From Agrobacterium tumefaciens (GTDB taxonomy: Bacteria; Pseudomonadota; Alphaproteobacteria; Rhizobiales; Rhizobiaceae), in contig NZ_CP115842.1 of assembly GCF_013318015.2 (NCBI RefSeq), positions 1,611,001 through 1,675,000 on the forward strand: a stretch of 64,000 nucleotides of DNA, in the 5' to 3' direction. Below, in pieces: positions 25,646 through 34,553 of the stretch. The position numbers and the translations under genes are program-made. The notes under the pieces are model-generated. The model had not been told where the DNA came from and did not search any database. It saw only the letters and a program-made list of their open reading frames with translations. Numbering within the stretch: position 1 is the first letter of the stretch; the number at the start of each line of letters is the position of its first letter.

Positions 25646-26659
25646 TCATGACAGTTTATTGGCCGAAGGCGAAAGATAGAAGCGCTTGACGATGACGATG
25701 AAGACGAGGCCGCCAAGCAGGTCCATGAACAGTCCGGTATTGACCACATACGGCCTGAACAGGGTTTGCGCGCCCAGATCGGCCAGCACGCAGAGACTCG
25801 CCCCGACAAGGGATGAAGCGGGCAAAGCCAGCGTGAAATTCACCCCGACCAGCGGCCGCACCATGTGCGGAACGATGAGGCCGACGAAGCCTATGGGACC
25901 GCAGATGGCCACGGCCGAGCCAGAGGCCAGCATTGTGGCGAAAAGTGCGATCCGGGAAACGCGCGTGACGTTGACGCCGGCGGAGGCGGCTTTTTCCGCA
26001 CCCAGCAGTACGAGCGTCAGCGGGCGGGCGACCGACCAGAGCATCACCATCGCAATGGCGCCAATCCACCAGAAGTCGGTGAGGCGCTCGGCATAGACGT
26101 GGTTGATATTGCCGCCGACCCAGCTCAGGAATTCGGCGCGACGTGTGGGGTTTGACAAAAGGAGGGCATTGGTGATGCCGATCAGCAGCATGGAGACAAG
26201 CGCACCGGACAGGATGAGCGACAGGCCGCGCGGATCGTTTGACCGCCCGGCCAGCCGGGCAACGAGGAAGCAGGCGCCAAAGCCGAAGCCAGCGCCGATA
26301 AGCGCGATGAGCCCCTGTATTTCGGGCGAGAAATCGAACACCAGCGCACCGGCGACCACAAAAAGCGTCGCACCGGCATTCAGGCCCAGGGTGGAGGGCG
26401 AGGCGAGAGGATTGCGGGCAAGCCCCTGCAGCACGCAGCCACTGACGGCCGTGGTGGCGCCGACATAGATCGCAATCAGTGAGCGCGGGATTTGCTGATA
26501 GAGGAGAACCGACTGTTCATAGGTTTCGGCTTCGCCATGCAGGAGCGTCGTCGCGATTTCGGCAAGTGGCAGGTCGCCAGTCATCAGCACGAAGTTGATG
26601 ACGAGAACAACGGCCAGCAAGATCGCGGCGGCAAAGATCAGCATTATTTTAGATGTCAT
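25646..26659 (-). CDS. FecCD-family ferric-siderophore ABC permease (second subunit)
   Basis: A 337-residue membrane protein with the FecCD landmarks QQIPRSLIAIYVGATTAVSG, LQGLARNPLASPSTLGLNAG and ICGPIGFVGLIVPHMVRPLV, and about ten hydrophobic segments. It pairs with the other permease to bring the ferric siderophore through the inner membrane. Its start codon overlaps the stop of the ATPase gene (ATGA at 26656-26659), so the two are translationally coupled. It contains ATRR-type cytosolic loops and ends with FYLSPSANKLS. No anomaly was seen. Confidence 0.92.
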   Translation of the reverse strand: MTSKIMLIFAAAILLAVVLVINFVLMTGDLPLAEIATTLLHGEAETYEQSVLLYQQIPRSLIAIYVGATTAVSGCVLQGLARNPLASPSTLGLNAGATLFVVAGALVFDFSPEIQGLIALIGAGFGFGACFLVARLAGRSNDPRGLSLILSGALVSMLLIGITNALLLSNPTRRAEFLSWVGGNINHVYAERLTDFWWIGAIAMVMLWSVARPLTLVLLGAEKAASAGVNVTRVSRIALFATMLASGSAVAICGPIGFVGLIVPHMVRPLVGVNFTLALPASSLVGASLCVLADLGAQTLFRPYVVNTGLFMDLLGGLVFIVIVKRFYLSPSANKLS

Positions 26660-27471
26660 GCCGGAATGGCCTGTTCCTGCCGCTCCAGCCGCGGCACGCA
26701 GATGAGCCGCCCCTGCCGGGAAAATATGTCGGCCTCGAGATCAAAGACGTCGGCAACATTGGCTGATGTGACCGTATTCGCGACAGGCCCGGAGGCGAGA
26801 ACCCGTCCGGCTTTCAGCATGATGACGTCATCGGCGAAGGTGGAGGCGAGGTTGAGATCATGCAGCACGACGATAACAGTTTTGCCGTGCCTGTCCGTCA
26901 GTTCGCGCACGAGGCTGAGGACGGCATATTGATATTTCATGTCGAGATGGTTGACCGGCTCGTCCATCAGGATCACCTCCGTGTCCTGAGCGAGCACCAT
27001 GGCGATGAAGGCGCGCTGGCGCTGGCCGCCGGACAGCGTGTTGACCTGCGCCCTGGCCTTGTCTTCCAGCCCGACGGTCTTCAGCGCTTCGGCAAAAAGC
27101 GCCCGGTCGCGTTCGGATGGACCGCCGCCAAGCCCGTAACGTGCATAACCCGCAAGCTCGATCAATTCGCCAAGCGTCATATAGTCAGGGCAATGGCATT
27201 CCTGCGGCAGATAGGAGATGCGGCGGGCGAGTTCGCGGCGTCCGATCGCGCCGATCAGGCGGTCACCGAGTCTTATCCTGCCTGATGATAAAGGCACGAA
27301 ACCCATGATGGTCTTCAACAGCGTCGACTTGCCACAGCCGTTGGGTCCGACCAGCGCTGTGACGCGGCTGGTTTGAAAGCGGGCAGACAGGCCCTGCAAT
27401 ACGGGGATGTGTCCGTAACTCGCATGAAGGTCCGTGGCATCAAGCACCGGATTACAACTCCTGTTATTCAT
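26656..27471 (-). CDS. ferric-siderophore ABC transporter ATP-binding protein (FepC class)
   Basis: A 271-residue ATPase energising siderophore import. Walker A is GPNGCGKST, the signature is LSGGQRQRAF, Walker B is VILMDEPVNHLD, and the switch His is in VVLHDLNLAS. ISYLPQECHCPDYMTLGELI marks the Q-loop region of the FepC subfamily. It is the first gene of the minus-strand uptake operon. The start at 27471 gives a normal N-terminus but has no clear ribosome site; a GTG eight codons downstream has AGGAG ten bases before it, and the open frame also extends 29 codons upstream. A regulatory site could not be confirmed in the 200-bp gap before the gene. Confidence 0.9.
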   Translation of the reverse strand: MNNRSCNPVLDATDLHASYGHIPVLQGLSARFQTSRVTALVGPNGCGKSTLLKTIMGFVPLSSGRIRLGDRLIGAIGRRELARRISYLPQECHCPDYMTLGELIELAGYARYGLGGGPSERDRALFAEALKTVGLEDKARAQVNTLSGGQRQRAFIAMVLAQDTEVILMDEPVNHLDMKYQYAVLSLVRELTDRHGKTVIVVLHDLNLASTFADDVIMLKAGRVLASGPVANTVTSANVADVFDLEADIFSRQGRLICVPRLERQEQAIPA

Positions 27472-27671
27472 AGGGCCATGCGGCGACTCGACGCACGTCC
27501 TACCTAAGCTGTTGAATTCACATATCGAACTTGCGAAAATCGGGTTCTGTACCGGCAAGCGCGACAGGCTGGTCTTGATGCGACACTAAACTATAGTAAA
27601 ATTCTCCACAAATCGAAATTTGCCGATTCACATCGCGGATTTCGTGATGATTTTTTCATTCGAGGTGTTTC

Positions 27672-28973
27672 ATGTCAGTCGCGCTCAAGCTTCACGTCGG
27701 CATGTCGCTGGCGCCAACCTGGCTCAGCGGCGAGGCATGGCGGCGTCAAGACAGCGGTATAGACGGGGTTTTCTCCAGCGATTATTTCGTCGATCTTGCA
27801 AAGCGCGCCGAGGCTGCGCATGTGGATTTTGTCTTCCGGCCCGACACGCTGTTTCTGCGCACTGAGGGGCTGGAGACCGGCGGCGGATTTGCGAGCATGG
27901 ACCCGAACATGCTTCTGGCCGCCATCGCACGGGAGACCAGCCATGTCGGCCTGTTATCCACGGTTTCAACGACATTCCTGCCGCCTTATGTGGTTGCCCG
28001 CCAACTGCAATCGCTGAACTGGCTGAGCAATGGCCGGGCGGGATGGAACATCGTCACGGCGCTGGACGGCCACGAAAATTTCGGCCTGAAAGAAATGCCG
28101 TCGCCACAGGAGCGCTATGAACGCGCCGCCGAGTTCACGCAGGTAGTACAGCAGCTCTGGGCGAGCTTTCCCAACGAGGCGCTGAAGCTGGACAAAGAGA
28201 GCGGGCGTTTTGCCGATTCGTCGCTGGTCCAGCCAATCGCGCATGAAGGAAAGCACTTCAGCGTCAAAGGCCCGCTCAACCTGCCTGCCCATTCCAGCCG
28301 TATTCCACTGGTGCAGGCTGGAGCTTCCCCCGAGGGCCGCGATTTCGCAGCCTCTGTTGCGGATGCGGTCTTTGCCTCGACGCCGGATATGCAGGCGGCA
28401 ATCGAGCTTCGGGCGGATTTACGGCAAAGAGCGGAGCGGCATGGGCGCTCACCGGATGTGGTAAAGCTGATGCCGGGTCTCAGTCTTTATCTGGCGGACA
28501 CAAAGAACGAGGCGCTGGAGCTGTTTGCGGAGACCCACGCAAGGGCCAACCATGGCCGCATATTTGCATCCATTCAAAATCTGATGGGTCTTGACCTTTC
28601 CGACTGGTCGCTCACGCGGATCGTCACCCCTTCTGACTTCCCGCCGCCGCCCGAGACACCGAGAAGCCGCACCCATGCCAATCTGCTCCGCCGGCTGATC
28701 GAACGGGAAACGCTGAGCGTTGCCGAATTGTTGCGGCGACCGGAAGTGATGGGGTCGGGTCATTGGCAGATCATCGGCACGGTTGAGGATGCTTTTGAAA
28801 GCATCCGCGAATGGGTGGCGGCCGGCGCGATAGACGGCTTTGTCGCGGTGCCTGGCGGTTCGGTCGCGTCGATGCGGCTGGTGTTGGAGCGGCTGCTTCC
28901 GAGGCTCGGTGATGCCGGGCTCTTCCGCACCGCCTATTCCGGCAGCACCTTCGCCGACCACCTGGCCGGATAG
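27672..28973 (+). CDS. FMN-dependent luciferase-like monooxygenase, NtaA/SnaA/DszA family
   Basis: A 433-residue flavin monooxygenase that would work with a separate FMN reductase. Family features are GMSLAPTWLSGEAWR at the N-terminus, RAEAAHVDFVFRPD, GLLSTVSTTFLPPYVVARQL, NGRAGWNIVTALDG and LVQAGASPEGRDFA. Members oxidise nitrilotriacetate, dibenzothiophene sulfone, pristinamycin precursors or organosulfur compounds; the substrate here cannot be assigned. GAGG lies six bases upstream of the ATG. It is divergent from the siderophore uptake operon and converges on the IclR gene, with only two bases between the stops. Nothing ties it biochemically to the siderophore pathway. Confidence 0.85.
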   Translation: MSVALKLHVGMSLAPTWLSGEAWRRQDSGIDGVFSSDYFVDLAKRAEAAHVDFVFRPDTLFLRTEGLETGGGFASMDPNMLLAAIARETSHVGLLSTVSTTFLPPYVVARQLQSLNWLSNGRAGWNIVTALDGHENFGLKEMPSPQERYERAAEFTQVVQQLWASFPNEALKLDKESGRFADSSLVQPIAHEGKHFSVKGPLNLPAHSSRIPLVQAGASPEGRDFAASVADAVFASTPDMQAAIELRADLRQRAERHGRSPDVVKLMPGLSLYLADTKNEALELFAETHARANHGRIFASIQNLMGLDLSDWSLTRIVTPSDFPPPPETPRSRTHANLLRRLIERETLSVAELLRRPEVMGSGHWQIIGTVEDAFESIREWVAAGAIDGFVAVPGGSVASMRLVLERLLPRLGDAGLFRTAYSGSTFADHLAG

Positions 28974-28975
28974 GT

Positions 28976-29752
28976 TTACGAGCCGCCGGATTCTGCCGTC
29001 GCCTTTCCGGCCGCTTCAAGAAGCTGCTGAAAGTGCCGCTCGGTCTCGGCGGTCGCGAGGAAAGAAACGGTGGTGACGACGCAACAGATTTCGCCCTGCG
29101 CGTCGAAAACCGGGGCGGCCTTGCCGGTCAGGGCGGAGAACAGGTGTTCGTTGAGTTCCGCGCCGCCCGTCTCACGAATGGCGTGCAGGACTTTAGCGTC
29201 TGGGCGGGACCCGCGAAAGGCGGGCGGCTGCAGCTTGCGCACCGGCGCTGTCCTATCCGGTGGCAAATAAGCCTGAAAAACCAGCCCGCAGGCGCTGTTA
29301 TCCAGCGGCAAAACATCCCCCAGCGCCACGGTGCTGATGGAGAAGCTGGCACTCCTGTGCCACTGCACCACGGTCGGGCCGCGATCGGTCCAGATCGCCA
29401 CGCCGCAACTGGCGCCGATCTGCGAGGCCAGTGCTTTCATCTGTCGACCGGCGGTTTCAACCGGATTGATTCGTCTGAGCGCGCTGACGCCTATCGAGAG
29501 CGCGGTTGGGCCGAGGTCGTAGCTGCCGGTTGCAGGGTCCTGTGCCACCAGTCCCTCCCGCACGAGGCTTTGCAGGTAACGATGAGCTGTGGAACGGCCT
29601 GTGCCGGCGCGTTTGGCGAGTTCGCCGAGTGCAAGCGCCCCGTCCGATTTTGCCAGAAGGTCGAGAAAACGGGCAGCAATAGAGACCGACTGAATGAGGG
29701 CAGAGCGCTTCTCTCCGTCGTTTTCAGGCAGATTGTCCGGCTCGTCATCCAT
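28976..29752 (-). CDS. IclR-family transcriptional regulator
   Basis: A 258-residue regulator. The N-terminal winged helix-turn-helix (about 20-85) contains ALGELAKRAGTGRSTAHRYL, followed by the effector-binding IclR domain with CGVAIWTDRGPTVVQWHRS and LPLDNSACGLVFQAYLP. The start at 29752 was chosen as the first ATG; a TTG three codons upstream with GGGGAG is possible. It converges with the luciferase-like gene and may control it, or the TonB-receptor gene that diverges from it. The short inverted repeat GAAATCG-gaat-CGATTTC (29809-29826) upstream is a candidate autoregulatory site. Confidence 0.88.
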   Translation of the reverse strand: MDDEPDNLPENDGEKRSALIQSVSIAARFLDLLAKSDGALALGELAKRAGTGRSTAHRYLQSLVREGLVAQDPATGSYDLGPTALSIGVSALRRINPVETAGRQMKALASQIGASCGVAIWTDRGPTVVQWHRSASFSISTVALGDVLPLDNSACGLVFQAYLPPDRTAPVRKLQPPAFRGSRPDAKVLHAIRETGGAELNEHLFSALTGKAAPVFDAQGEICCVVTTVSFLATAETERHFQQLLEAAGKATAESGGS

Positions 29753-29808
29753 GGCGTCCAAGTCCTCTCCCCGATTTATGTCGTGAACATGCCTAGCGCA
29801 TCCGACCG

Positions 29809-29826
29809 GAAATCGGAATCGATTTC
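29809..29826. promoter_or_regulatory. inverted repeat upstream of the IclR gene
   Basis: GAAATCG and CGATTTC form perfect 7-bp arms around a 4-base spacer, 57 bp before the IclR start. IclR proteins bind short palindromes near their own promoter, so this is a candidate operator. No direct evidence. Confidence 0.25.
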
Positions 29827-29990
29827 TGAGCTATTTCAACGCCTTCCCCTTGAGGCGGGGAACTACACGACAACGGCCAGTCGATAAACTTTGTTGTAAA
29901 TATGGCACATCCCGTTACGGAACCCTATTCGTCCACAATACGGAACGCATTCTCTATTGCGAAACGGATAACGCTTCCGTTACTTGAATA

Positions 29991-30005
29991 TGACTTTGAT
30001 ACTCA
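29991..30005. promoter_or_regulatory. IRO-like box before the TonB-dependent receptor
   Basis: TGACTTTGATACTCA fits TGA-N9-TCA and ends 19 bp before the receptor start. A -35-like TTGAAT (29984-29989) precedes it and a TTTATT follows 18 bp later. The inner nine bases are not symmetrical, unlike the box at 13129, so the match is weaker, but the position and the gene make iron control likely. Confidence 0.5.
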
Positions 30006-30024
30006 TGTTTATTAGGGGTGTGTT

Positions 30025-32127
30025 ATGGGGTTTCGTTCTAGCGGCCGTTTGATGGGCGGGGTCAGCGTTTTGACGCTGGCCGCCCTGTTTGTGACGCCGG
30101 TTTTCGCCCAGGAGCAACAGGCCGAGGCCTCGGGAACGACCGTTCTCAAGCCGATTGTGGTGACCGGCGAAAAAGTCGCGCGCGACATGAAGAACACGGC
30201 GTCTTCCGTCTCGGTCAAATCCAGCGATGAACTGAAAAAGGAAAAGACCGGCGATCCAACCGTCTCAGACGCGATCAAGGACATTCCAAACGTTGTTTAT
30301 ACCGACAATGTCAGCGCCCCGATCATTCGCGGTCTCGACACGCAGGGCCCGAACACCGGAGCAACGGCGTTCTTCGCCGGCACCGTGCCGCGCGCCACCA
30401 TCAATGTCGATGGTCACTATCTCGGTTATAACGAGTTCATCTATGGCGCGACGTCCATCTGGGATGTCGAAAGCATCGAGGTCTTCCGTGGGCCGCAGAC
30501 CACATCGCAGGGCGCTAACGCCATTGCCGGCGCCATTCTCGTCAATACGAAGGACCCGACGTTTACGCCGGAAGCAAGCTATCAGGCCGAAATCGGGAAT
30601 TATCACCAGAAGCGGGCGTCCTTTGCGGTCTCAGGCCCTTTGATCGAAGACGAGCTGGCGGCGCGTCTGGCAATCGATTATTCGGGTCGCGATACCTTTA
30701 TCGATTACATCAATTCCGGTTTTGCCCACGCAGGCACCAACCAGGATTTCAAGGAATTCAACGCGCGTTTCAAGCTTCTGTGGGAACCGCCGGAAATTCC
30801 GGGCCTGACGACCAAGCTGACCTATTCCTATAACGCCGCCAACCGGCCGAGCCAGGAAGCGGCGTCGCGTCCTTTCGAGGATCTCAACCACGTCACCACC
30901 ACCATGCCGAGCTGGAGCCAGAATACCCACACCGGTATTCTCGACATCAACTATGACTTTGAAAACGGCGTAAAACTCTTCAACCAGACGCAATTTTCCG
31001 CCTCAGACGCGCGCCGCAGGGTGGGTGTGGTCAATAATGGCGACGCCAATATCGATCAGAAGAATGTGTCCCACGAGACCCGTGTGACCTTCGGTGACCA
31101 GGAAGACGTTCTGAGTGGCGTCGCGGGCATCTATTACGCCCATACGCAGGCCGATGAAATTCTTTATCTTCTGAACCCGGCAAACAGAAGAACCCTTTCG
31201 ACATTTGACGATACCAAGGACAATCTCGGCATTTTCAGCGAGTTGAGCTACCGTCTGACCGACCAGTGGACGCTTACCGGCGGCCTGCGTTACCAGACCG
31301 ATCGTATTCAGCGCGCTGGCCGCTCCGTCTATTCCAACGTCGCGGTTGATTTTGACGAGACCTTTTCCGAATTGCTTCCCAAGGCCTCGCTTGCCTATGC
31401 GATCAATGATGACTGGACCGTTGGCGGCATGATCAGCCGTGGTTACAATCCCGGCGGCATATCGCTGAACATCTCGTCGGGCCAATGGTTGCCCTTCGAG
31501 AAGGAAACCATCTGGAACTACGAACTCTACACGCGCGCGAAGTTGCTGGATGACAGGCTGACGCTCAACAGCAACCTGTTCTACATGGATTACAAGAACG
31601 CCCAGTACAATATTCCGGTCGTTATCTCGTCAGGCATTACTCAATCCTACACCATCAATGCGCAGAAAGCGCATGCCTATGGTCTGGAAGTCGGCGCCGA
31701 CTATCAGGTTCTCGACAATGTGACGCTGAAGGCAAGTGCCGGCGTGCTGAAGACCGAAATCGACCAGATTTCCAGCAATGCCAGCTATGCAGGCAATGAA
31801 TTCGCGAAATCGCCTGGTTACATGTTCAGCATCGGGGCAAGCTGGGATGTGACCGACAAGTTCACCGTCTCGGGTCAGGTGCGTCATATCGACGGTTATT
31901 ATTCCGACACGGCCAACACGGCTGCCTATGCGATCGACCCCTACACCATCGCCGATGTGCGTGCGAGCTACAAGTTCCAGGAGGAGATGGAGGTCTACGC
32001 TTACGTGAAGAACGTCTTCGACGAGCGTGCGCCGACCTATATGCAGCAGAACCGCGGCATTGGCGGCATCGAGGCCAGCATGACCGAACCGCGCATGTTC
32101 GGCATTGGTGTTAGAGGTACGTTCTAA
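30025..32127 (+). CDS. TonB-dependent outer-membrane siderophore receptor
   Basis: A 700-residue outer-membrane receptor. A signal peptide ends near PVFAQE, a TonB box is seen as IVVTGEK, and the plug domain carries PNVVYTDNVSAPIIRGLD and IEVFRGPQTTSQGANAIAGA. The rest is a beta-barrel with the repeated aromatic strand pattern, ending NVFDERAPTYMQQ and a terminal Phe (GVRGTF), as required for BAM insertion. It should take up the ferric catecholate siderophore made by the neighbouring cluster. AGGGG lies about six bases upstream. It is separated from the ABC uptake operon by the luciferase/IclR pair and ends at a strong terminator, so it is probably monocistronic. Confidence 0.92.
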   Translation: MGFRSSGRLMGGVSVLTLAALFVTPVFAQEQQAEASGTTVLKPIVVTGEKVARDMKNTASSVSVKSSDELKKEKTGDPTVSDAIKDIPNVVYTDNVSAPIIRGLDTQGPNTGATAFFAGTVPRATINVDGHYLGYNEFIYGATSIWDVESIEVFRGPQTTSQGANAIAGAILVNTKDPTFTPEASYQAEIGNYHQKRASFAVSGPLIEDELAARLAIDYSGRDTFIDYINSGFAHAGTNQDFKEFNARFKLLWEPPEIPGLTTKLTYSYNAANRPSQEAASRPFEDLNHVTTTMPSWSQNTHTGILDINYDFENGVKLFNQTQFSASDARRRVGVVNNGDANIDQKNVSHETRVTFGDQEDVLSGVAGIYYAHTQADEILYLLNPANRRTLSTFDDTKDNLGIFSELSYRLTDQWTLTGGLRYQTDRIQRAGRSVYSNVAVDFDETFSELLPKASLAYAINDDWTVGGMISRGYNPGGISLNISSGQWLPFEKETIWNYELYTRAKLLDDRLTLNSNLFYMDYKNAQYNIPVVISSGITQSYTINAQKAHAYGLEVGADYQVLDNVTLKASAGVLKTEIDQISSNASYAGNEFAKSPGYMFSIGASWDVTDKFTVSGQVRHIDGYYSDTANTAAYAIDPYTIADVRASYKFQEEMEVYAYVKNVFDERAPTYMQQNRGIGGIEASMTEPRMFGIGVRGTF

Positions 32128-32150
32128 GCGATTGCCTGACCCGGAAAAGT

Positions 32151-32187
32151 AAAAAAGCCTTCGAAGTGATTTTCGAAGGCCTTTTTT
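32151..32187. terminator. bidirectional intrinsic terminator between receptor and gcdH
   Basis: A perfect 9-bp stem, GCCTTCGAA / TTCGAAGGC, with a 6-base loop is preceded by six A and followed by six T, so it can stop transcripts from both convergent genes. Confidence 0.88.
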
Positions 32188-32214
32188 CATGAAGGAAATG
32201 ATGCGGAGAAGGTC

Positions 32215-33402
32215 TTAGAAAAACGCCTGAATGCCCGTCTGCGCCCGGCCGAGGATAAGCGCGTGAACGTCGTGCGTGCCCTCGTAGGTGTTGACCGTTT
32301 CGAGGTTCTGGGCGTGGCGCATCACGTGGTACTCGATCTGGATGCCGTTGCCGCCGTGCATGTCGCGGGCCTGGCGGGCGATATCCAGCGCCTTGCCGCA
32401 ATTGTTGCGCTTGATGATGGAGATCATTTCCGGCGCCATTTTGTGCTCGTCCATCAGGCGGCCGACGCGCAGCGATGCCTGGAGGCCGAGAGCGATCTCG
32501 GTCTGCATGTCGGCGAGCTTTTTCTGGTAAAGCTGCATGCCGGCCAGCGGCTTGCCGAACTGCTTGCGGTCGAGACCATATTGCAGGGCGCGGAACCAGC
32601 AATCTTCCGCAGCGCCCATCACTCCCCAGGAAATGCCGTAGCGGGCGCGGTTGAGGCAGCCGAACGGGCCTTTCAGGCCGGAAACATTCGGAAGCAGCGC
32701 ATCTTCGCCCACTTCCACGCCATCCATGACGATCTCGCCTGTTATGGAGGCGCGCAGCGAAAGCTTGCCGCCGATCTTCGGTGCAGACAGACCCTTCATG
32801 CCTTTTTCCAGCACGAAGCCGCGAATCTGGTTGTCGTGGGCTTCGGATTTCGCCCAGACGACGAAGACATCGGCGATGGGCGCATTGGAAATCCACATTT
32901 TCGAACCACGCAGGCGATACCCGCCGGCGATCTTTTCGGCGCGGGTCTTCATTCCGCCCGGATCGGAGCCGGCATCCGGTTCGGTCAGGCCGAAACAGCC
33001 GATCAGCTCGCCGGAGACGAGGCCGGGCAGGTATTTCTTCTTCTGTTCGTCCGAGCCATAAGCGAAGATCGGATGGATGACGAGCGAGGACTGCACGCTC
33101 ATCATCGAGCGATAACCGCTGTCGATACGCTCCACCTCGCGGGCCACGAGACCATAGGCCACGTAGCTGGCATTTGCGGCGCCATATTCTTCCGGCAGGG
33201 TGACGCCCAGAAGGCCGGTGCGGCCCATCAGGCGGAACAGTTCCGGTTCGGTGGTCTCAGAAAGATAGGCCTCGGACACACGCGGCATAAGTTCCGATTT
33301 GCCGAAGGCTGCGGCGGCGTCGCGGATCATCCGCTCGTCGTCGGTCAGTTGGTCTTCCAGCAGAAAAGGGTCCTGCCAATTGAATGCTGCGCGTTCGCTC
33401 AC
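32215..33402 (-). CDS. gcdH: glutaryl-CoA dehydrogenase (acyl-CoA dehydrogenase family)
   Basis: A 395-residue FAD enzyme that oxidises and decarboxylates glutaryl-CoA to crotonyl-CoA in lysine and tryptophan breakdown. GCDH landmarks are [15 protein letters not shown] with the substrate-binding Arg, [46 protein letters not shown] and the catalytic Glu in [17 protein letters not shown]. The start is GTG at 33402 with GGAGG six bases before it. It is divergent from a LysR regulator gene across 96 bp, an arrangement common for gcdH. General acyl-CoA dehydrogenases are an alternative, but the [16 protein letters not shown] motif is typical of GCDH. Confidence 0.92.
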   Translation of the reverse strand: MSERAAFNWQDPFLLEDQLTDDERMIRDAAAAFGKSELMPRVSEAYLSETTEPELFRLMGRTGLLGVTLPEEYGAANASYVAYGLVAREVERIDSGYRSMMSVQSSLVIHPIFAYGSDEQKKKYLPGLVSGELIGCFGLTEPDAGSDPGGMKTRAEKIAGGYRLRGSKMWISNAPIADVFVVWAKSEAHDNQIRGFVLEKGMKGLSAPKIGGKLSLRASITGEIVMDGVEVGEDALLPNVSGLKGPFGCLNRARYGISWGVMGAAEDCWFRALQYGLDRKQFGKPLAGMQLYQKKLADMQTEIALGLQASLRVGRLMDEHKMAPEMISIIKRNNCGKALDIARQARDMHGGNGIQIEYHVMRHAQNLETVNTYEGTHDVHALILGRAQTGIQAFF

Positions 33403-33478
33403 GTTATGCCTCCGGATTTGCTGGCCGGATTATTCGTGTTAGCCCCTGATGGCACAAGCCATGTTTACTCATTTTTGC

Positions 33479-33493
33479 ATTACATATAGTAAT
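33479..33493. promoter_or_regulatory. LysR-type operator between gcdH and its regulator
   Basis: ATTAC-ATATA-GTAAT is an inverted repeat containing a T-N11-A core, the general LysR-box pattern. It lies 5 bp before the regulator start, where binding would allow autorepression and activation of gcdH. Confidence 0.5.
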
Positions 33494-33498
33494 GGCTC

Positions 33499-34425
33499 AT
33501 GACGTCTCTCAGCCGCAAACTCCTGCCCTCCACCAGTGCGCTTGCCGCCTTTGATTCCGTTGCCCGGCTTGGCAGCTTTTCAGCCGCTGCCGATGAACTT
33601 GCCTTGACGCAAGGGGCGATCAGCCGTCAGGTTATGTCACTGGAAGAACAGCTTGGCGTGCGCCTGTTCGAGCGCGGCGCGCGTGGAGTGTCACTGACGA
33701 CCGAGGGTGGCGCTTACGCGAAATCGATTGCCGCAGCCCTTGGCGAGATACGTGCCGCCTCGTTGCAGATCATGACCAAAACGCATGGCAATACGCTCAA
33801 TCTAGCGATGCTGCCGACATTCGGCACCCGCTGGCTTCTGCCGCGCATTCCTGATTTCGTCTCCAGTCATCCGGAAATCACCATTAATTTCGCCACCCGC
33901 ATCGGCCAGTTCGACTTCGAGCGTGAGCAACTGGATATGGCGATCCACATCGGGCAGGCGGATTGGCCGGGAGCGGAAAGCACCTTTCTGATGCATGAGA
34001 TGGTTGCGCCGGTGTGCAGCCCCGAATTCCTGAAGGCGCATCCGGTCGAAAAAGGTGAGGATATTGCCGGCCTGCCTCTGCTGCACATGGCCTCGCGGCC
34101 GGGTGCCTGGAGCCACTGGTTCGAGAGCCTCGGCCATTCGCTTGCCTTGCCGCAGGGCATGCGGTTCGAGCAGTTTTCCAGCGTGGCGCAGGCCTGTATA
34201 GCCGGACTTGGCGTGGCTTTGATGCCGCTTTTCCTGATCGATAACGAACTGAAATCGCGGCAACTGGTGAAAGCCTACGATCATCAGGCCAAAAGCCCGA
34301 GTTCCTATTATGCGGTCGCGCCGCTATCCCGTGCCAACCACGTTCCAGTCGTGCTGTTTCGCGACTGGTTGGTACGGCAGGTGGAGGCCTATCGTGCGGC
34401 TGGCAATCTGCCACTGGAAAAATAA
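33499..34425 (+). CDS. LysR-family regulator (GcvA-like), likely regulator of gcdH
   Basis: A 308-residue LysR protein. The N-terminal helix-turn-helix reads AAFDSVARLGSFSAAADELA and LTQGAISRQVMSLEEQLG, followed by a substrate-binding domain with PTFGTRWLLPRIPDF, the GcvA-subfamily signature, and CIAGLGVALMPLFLID. It is divergent from gcdH and probably responds to glutarate or glutaryl-CoA, as described for GcdR-type regulators; the effector is inferred. A LysR-box palindrome lies just before its start. No strong ribosome site was seen. Confidence 0.9.
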   Translation: MTSLSRKLLPSTSALAAFDSVARLGSFSAAADELALTQGAISRQVMSLEEQLGVRLFERGARGVSLTTEGGAYAKSIAAALGEIRAASLQIMTKTHGNTLNLAMLPTFGTRWLLPRIPDFVSSHPEITINFATRIGQFDFEREQLDMAIHIGQADWPGAESTFLMHEMVAPVCSPEFLKAHPVEKGEDIAGLPLLHMASRPGAWSHWFESLGHSLALPQGMRFEQFSSVAQACIAGLGVALMPLFLIDNELKSRQLVKAYDHQAKSPSSYYAVAPLSRANHVPVVLFRDWLVRQVEAYRAAGNLPLEK

Positions 34426-34519
34426 GCGCACTTTTTTCGGGCATTTAGAGTTCGTGCCTCGATTTTTGCCCGGTTTTGTCTCTGGCCGGACTCGACAGGG
34501 CGGTTTTGGTCGATTATCG

Positions 34520-34537
34520 TGATTAAACGTTTAATCA
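34520..34537. promoter_or_regulatory. LacI-family operator, 18-bp perfect palindrome
   Basis: TGATTAAACGTTTAATCA is perfectly symmetrical around a central CG, the standard LacI/PurR operator architecture. It ends 16 bp before the LacI-family gene, so autorepression of the whole purine operon is expected. Confidence 0.78.
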
Positions 34538-34553
34538 GCCCTTTCGGACCATC

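Noticed and set aside
27472..27671. IRO box before the ferric-siderophore ABC operon
   Set aside because: The best match, TGAATTCACATATCG, fails the final TCA; no exact TGA-N9-TCA was found in this gap, so iron control of the uptake operon is not claimed from sequence.
28976..30024. Siderophore-specific AraC or IclR activator of the biosynthetic genes
   Set aside because: The IclR gene is convergent with an unrelated monooxygenase and no matching palindrome was seen at the biosynthetic promoter.
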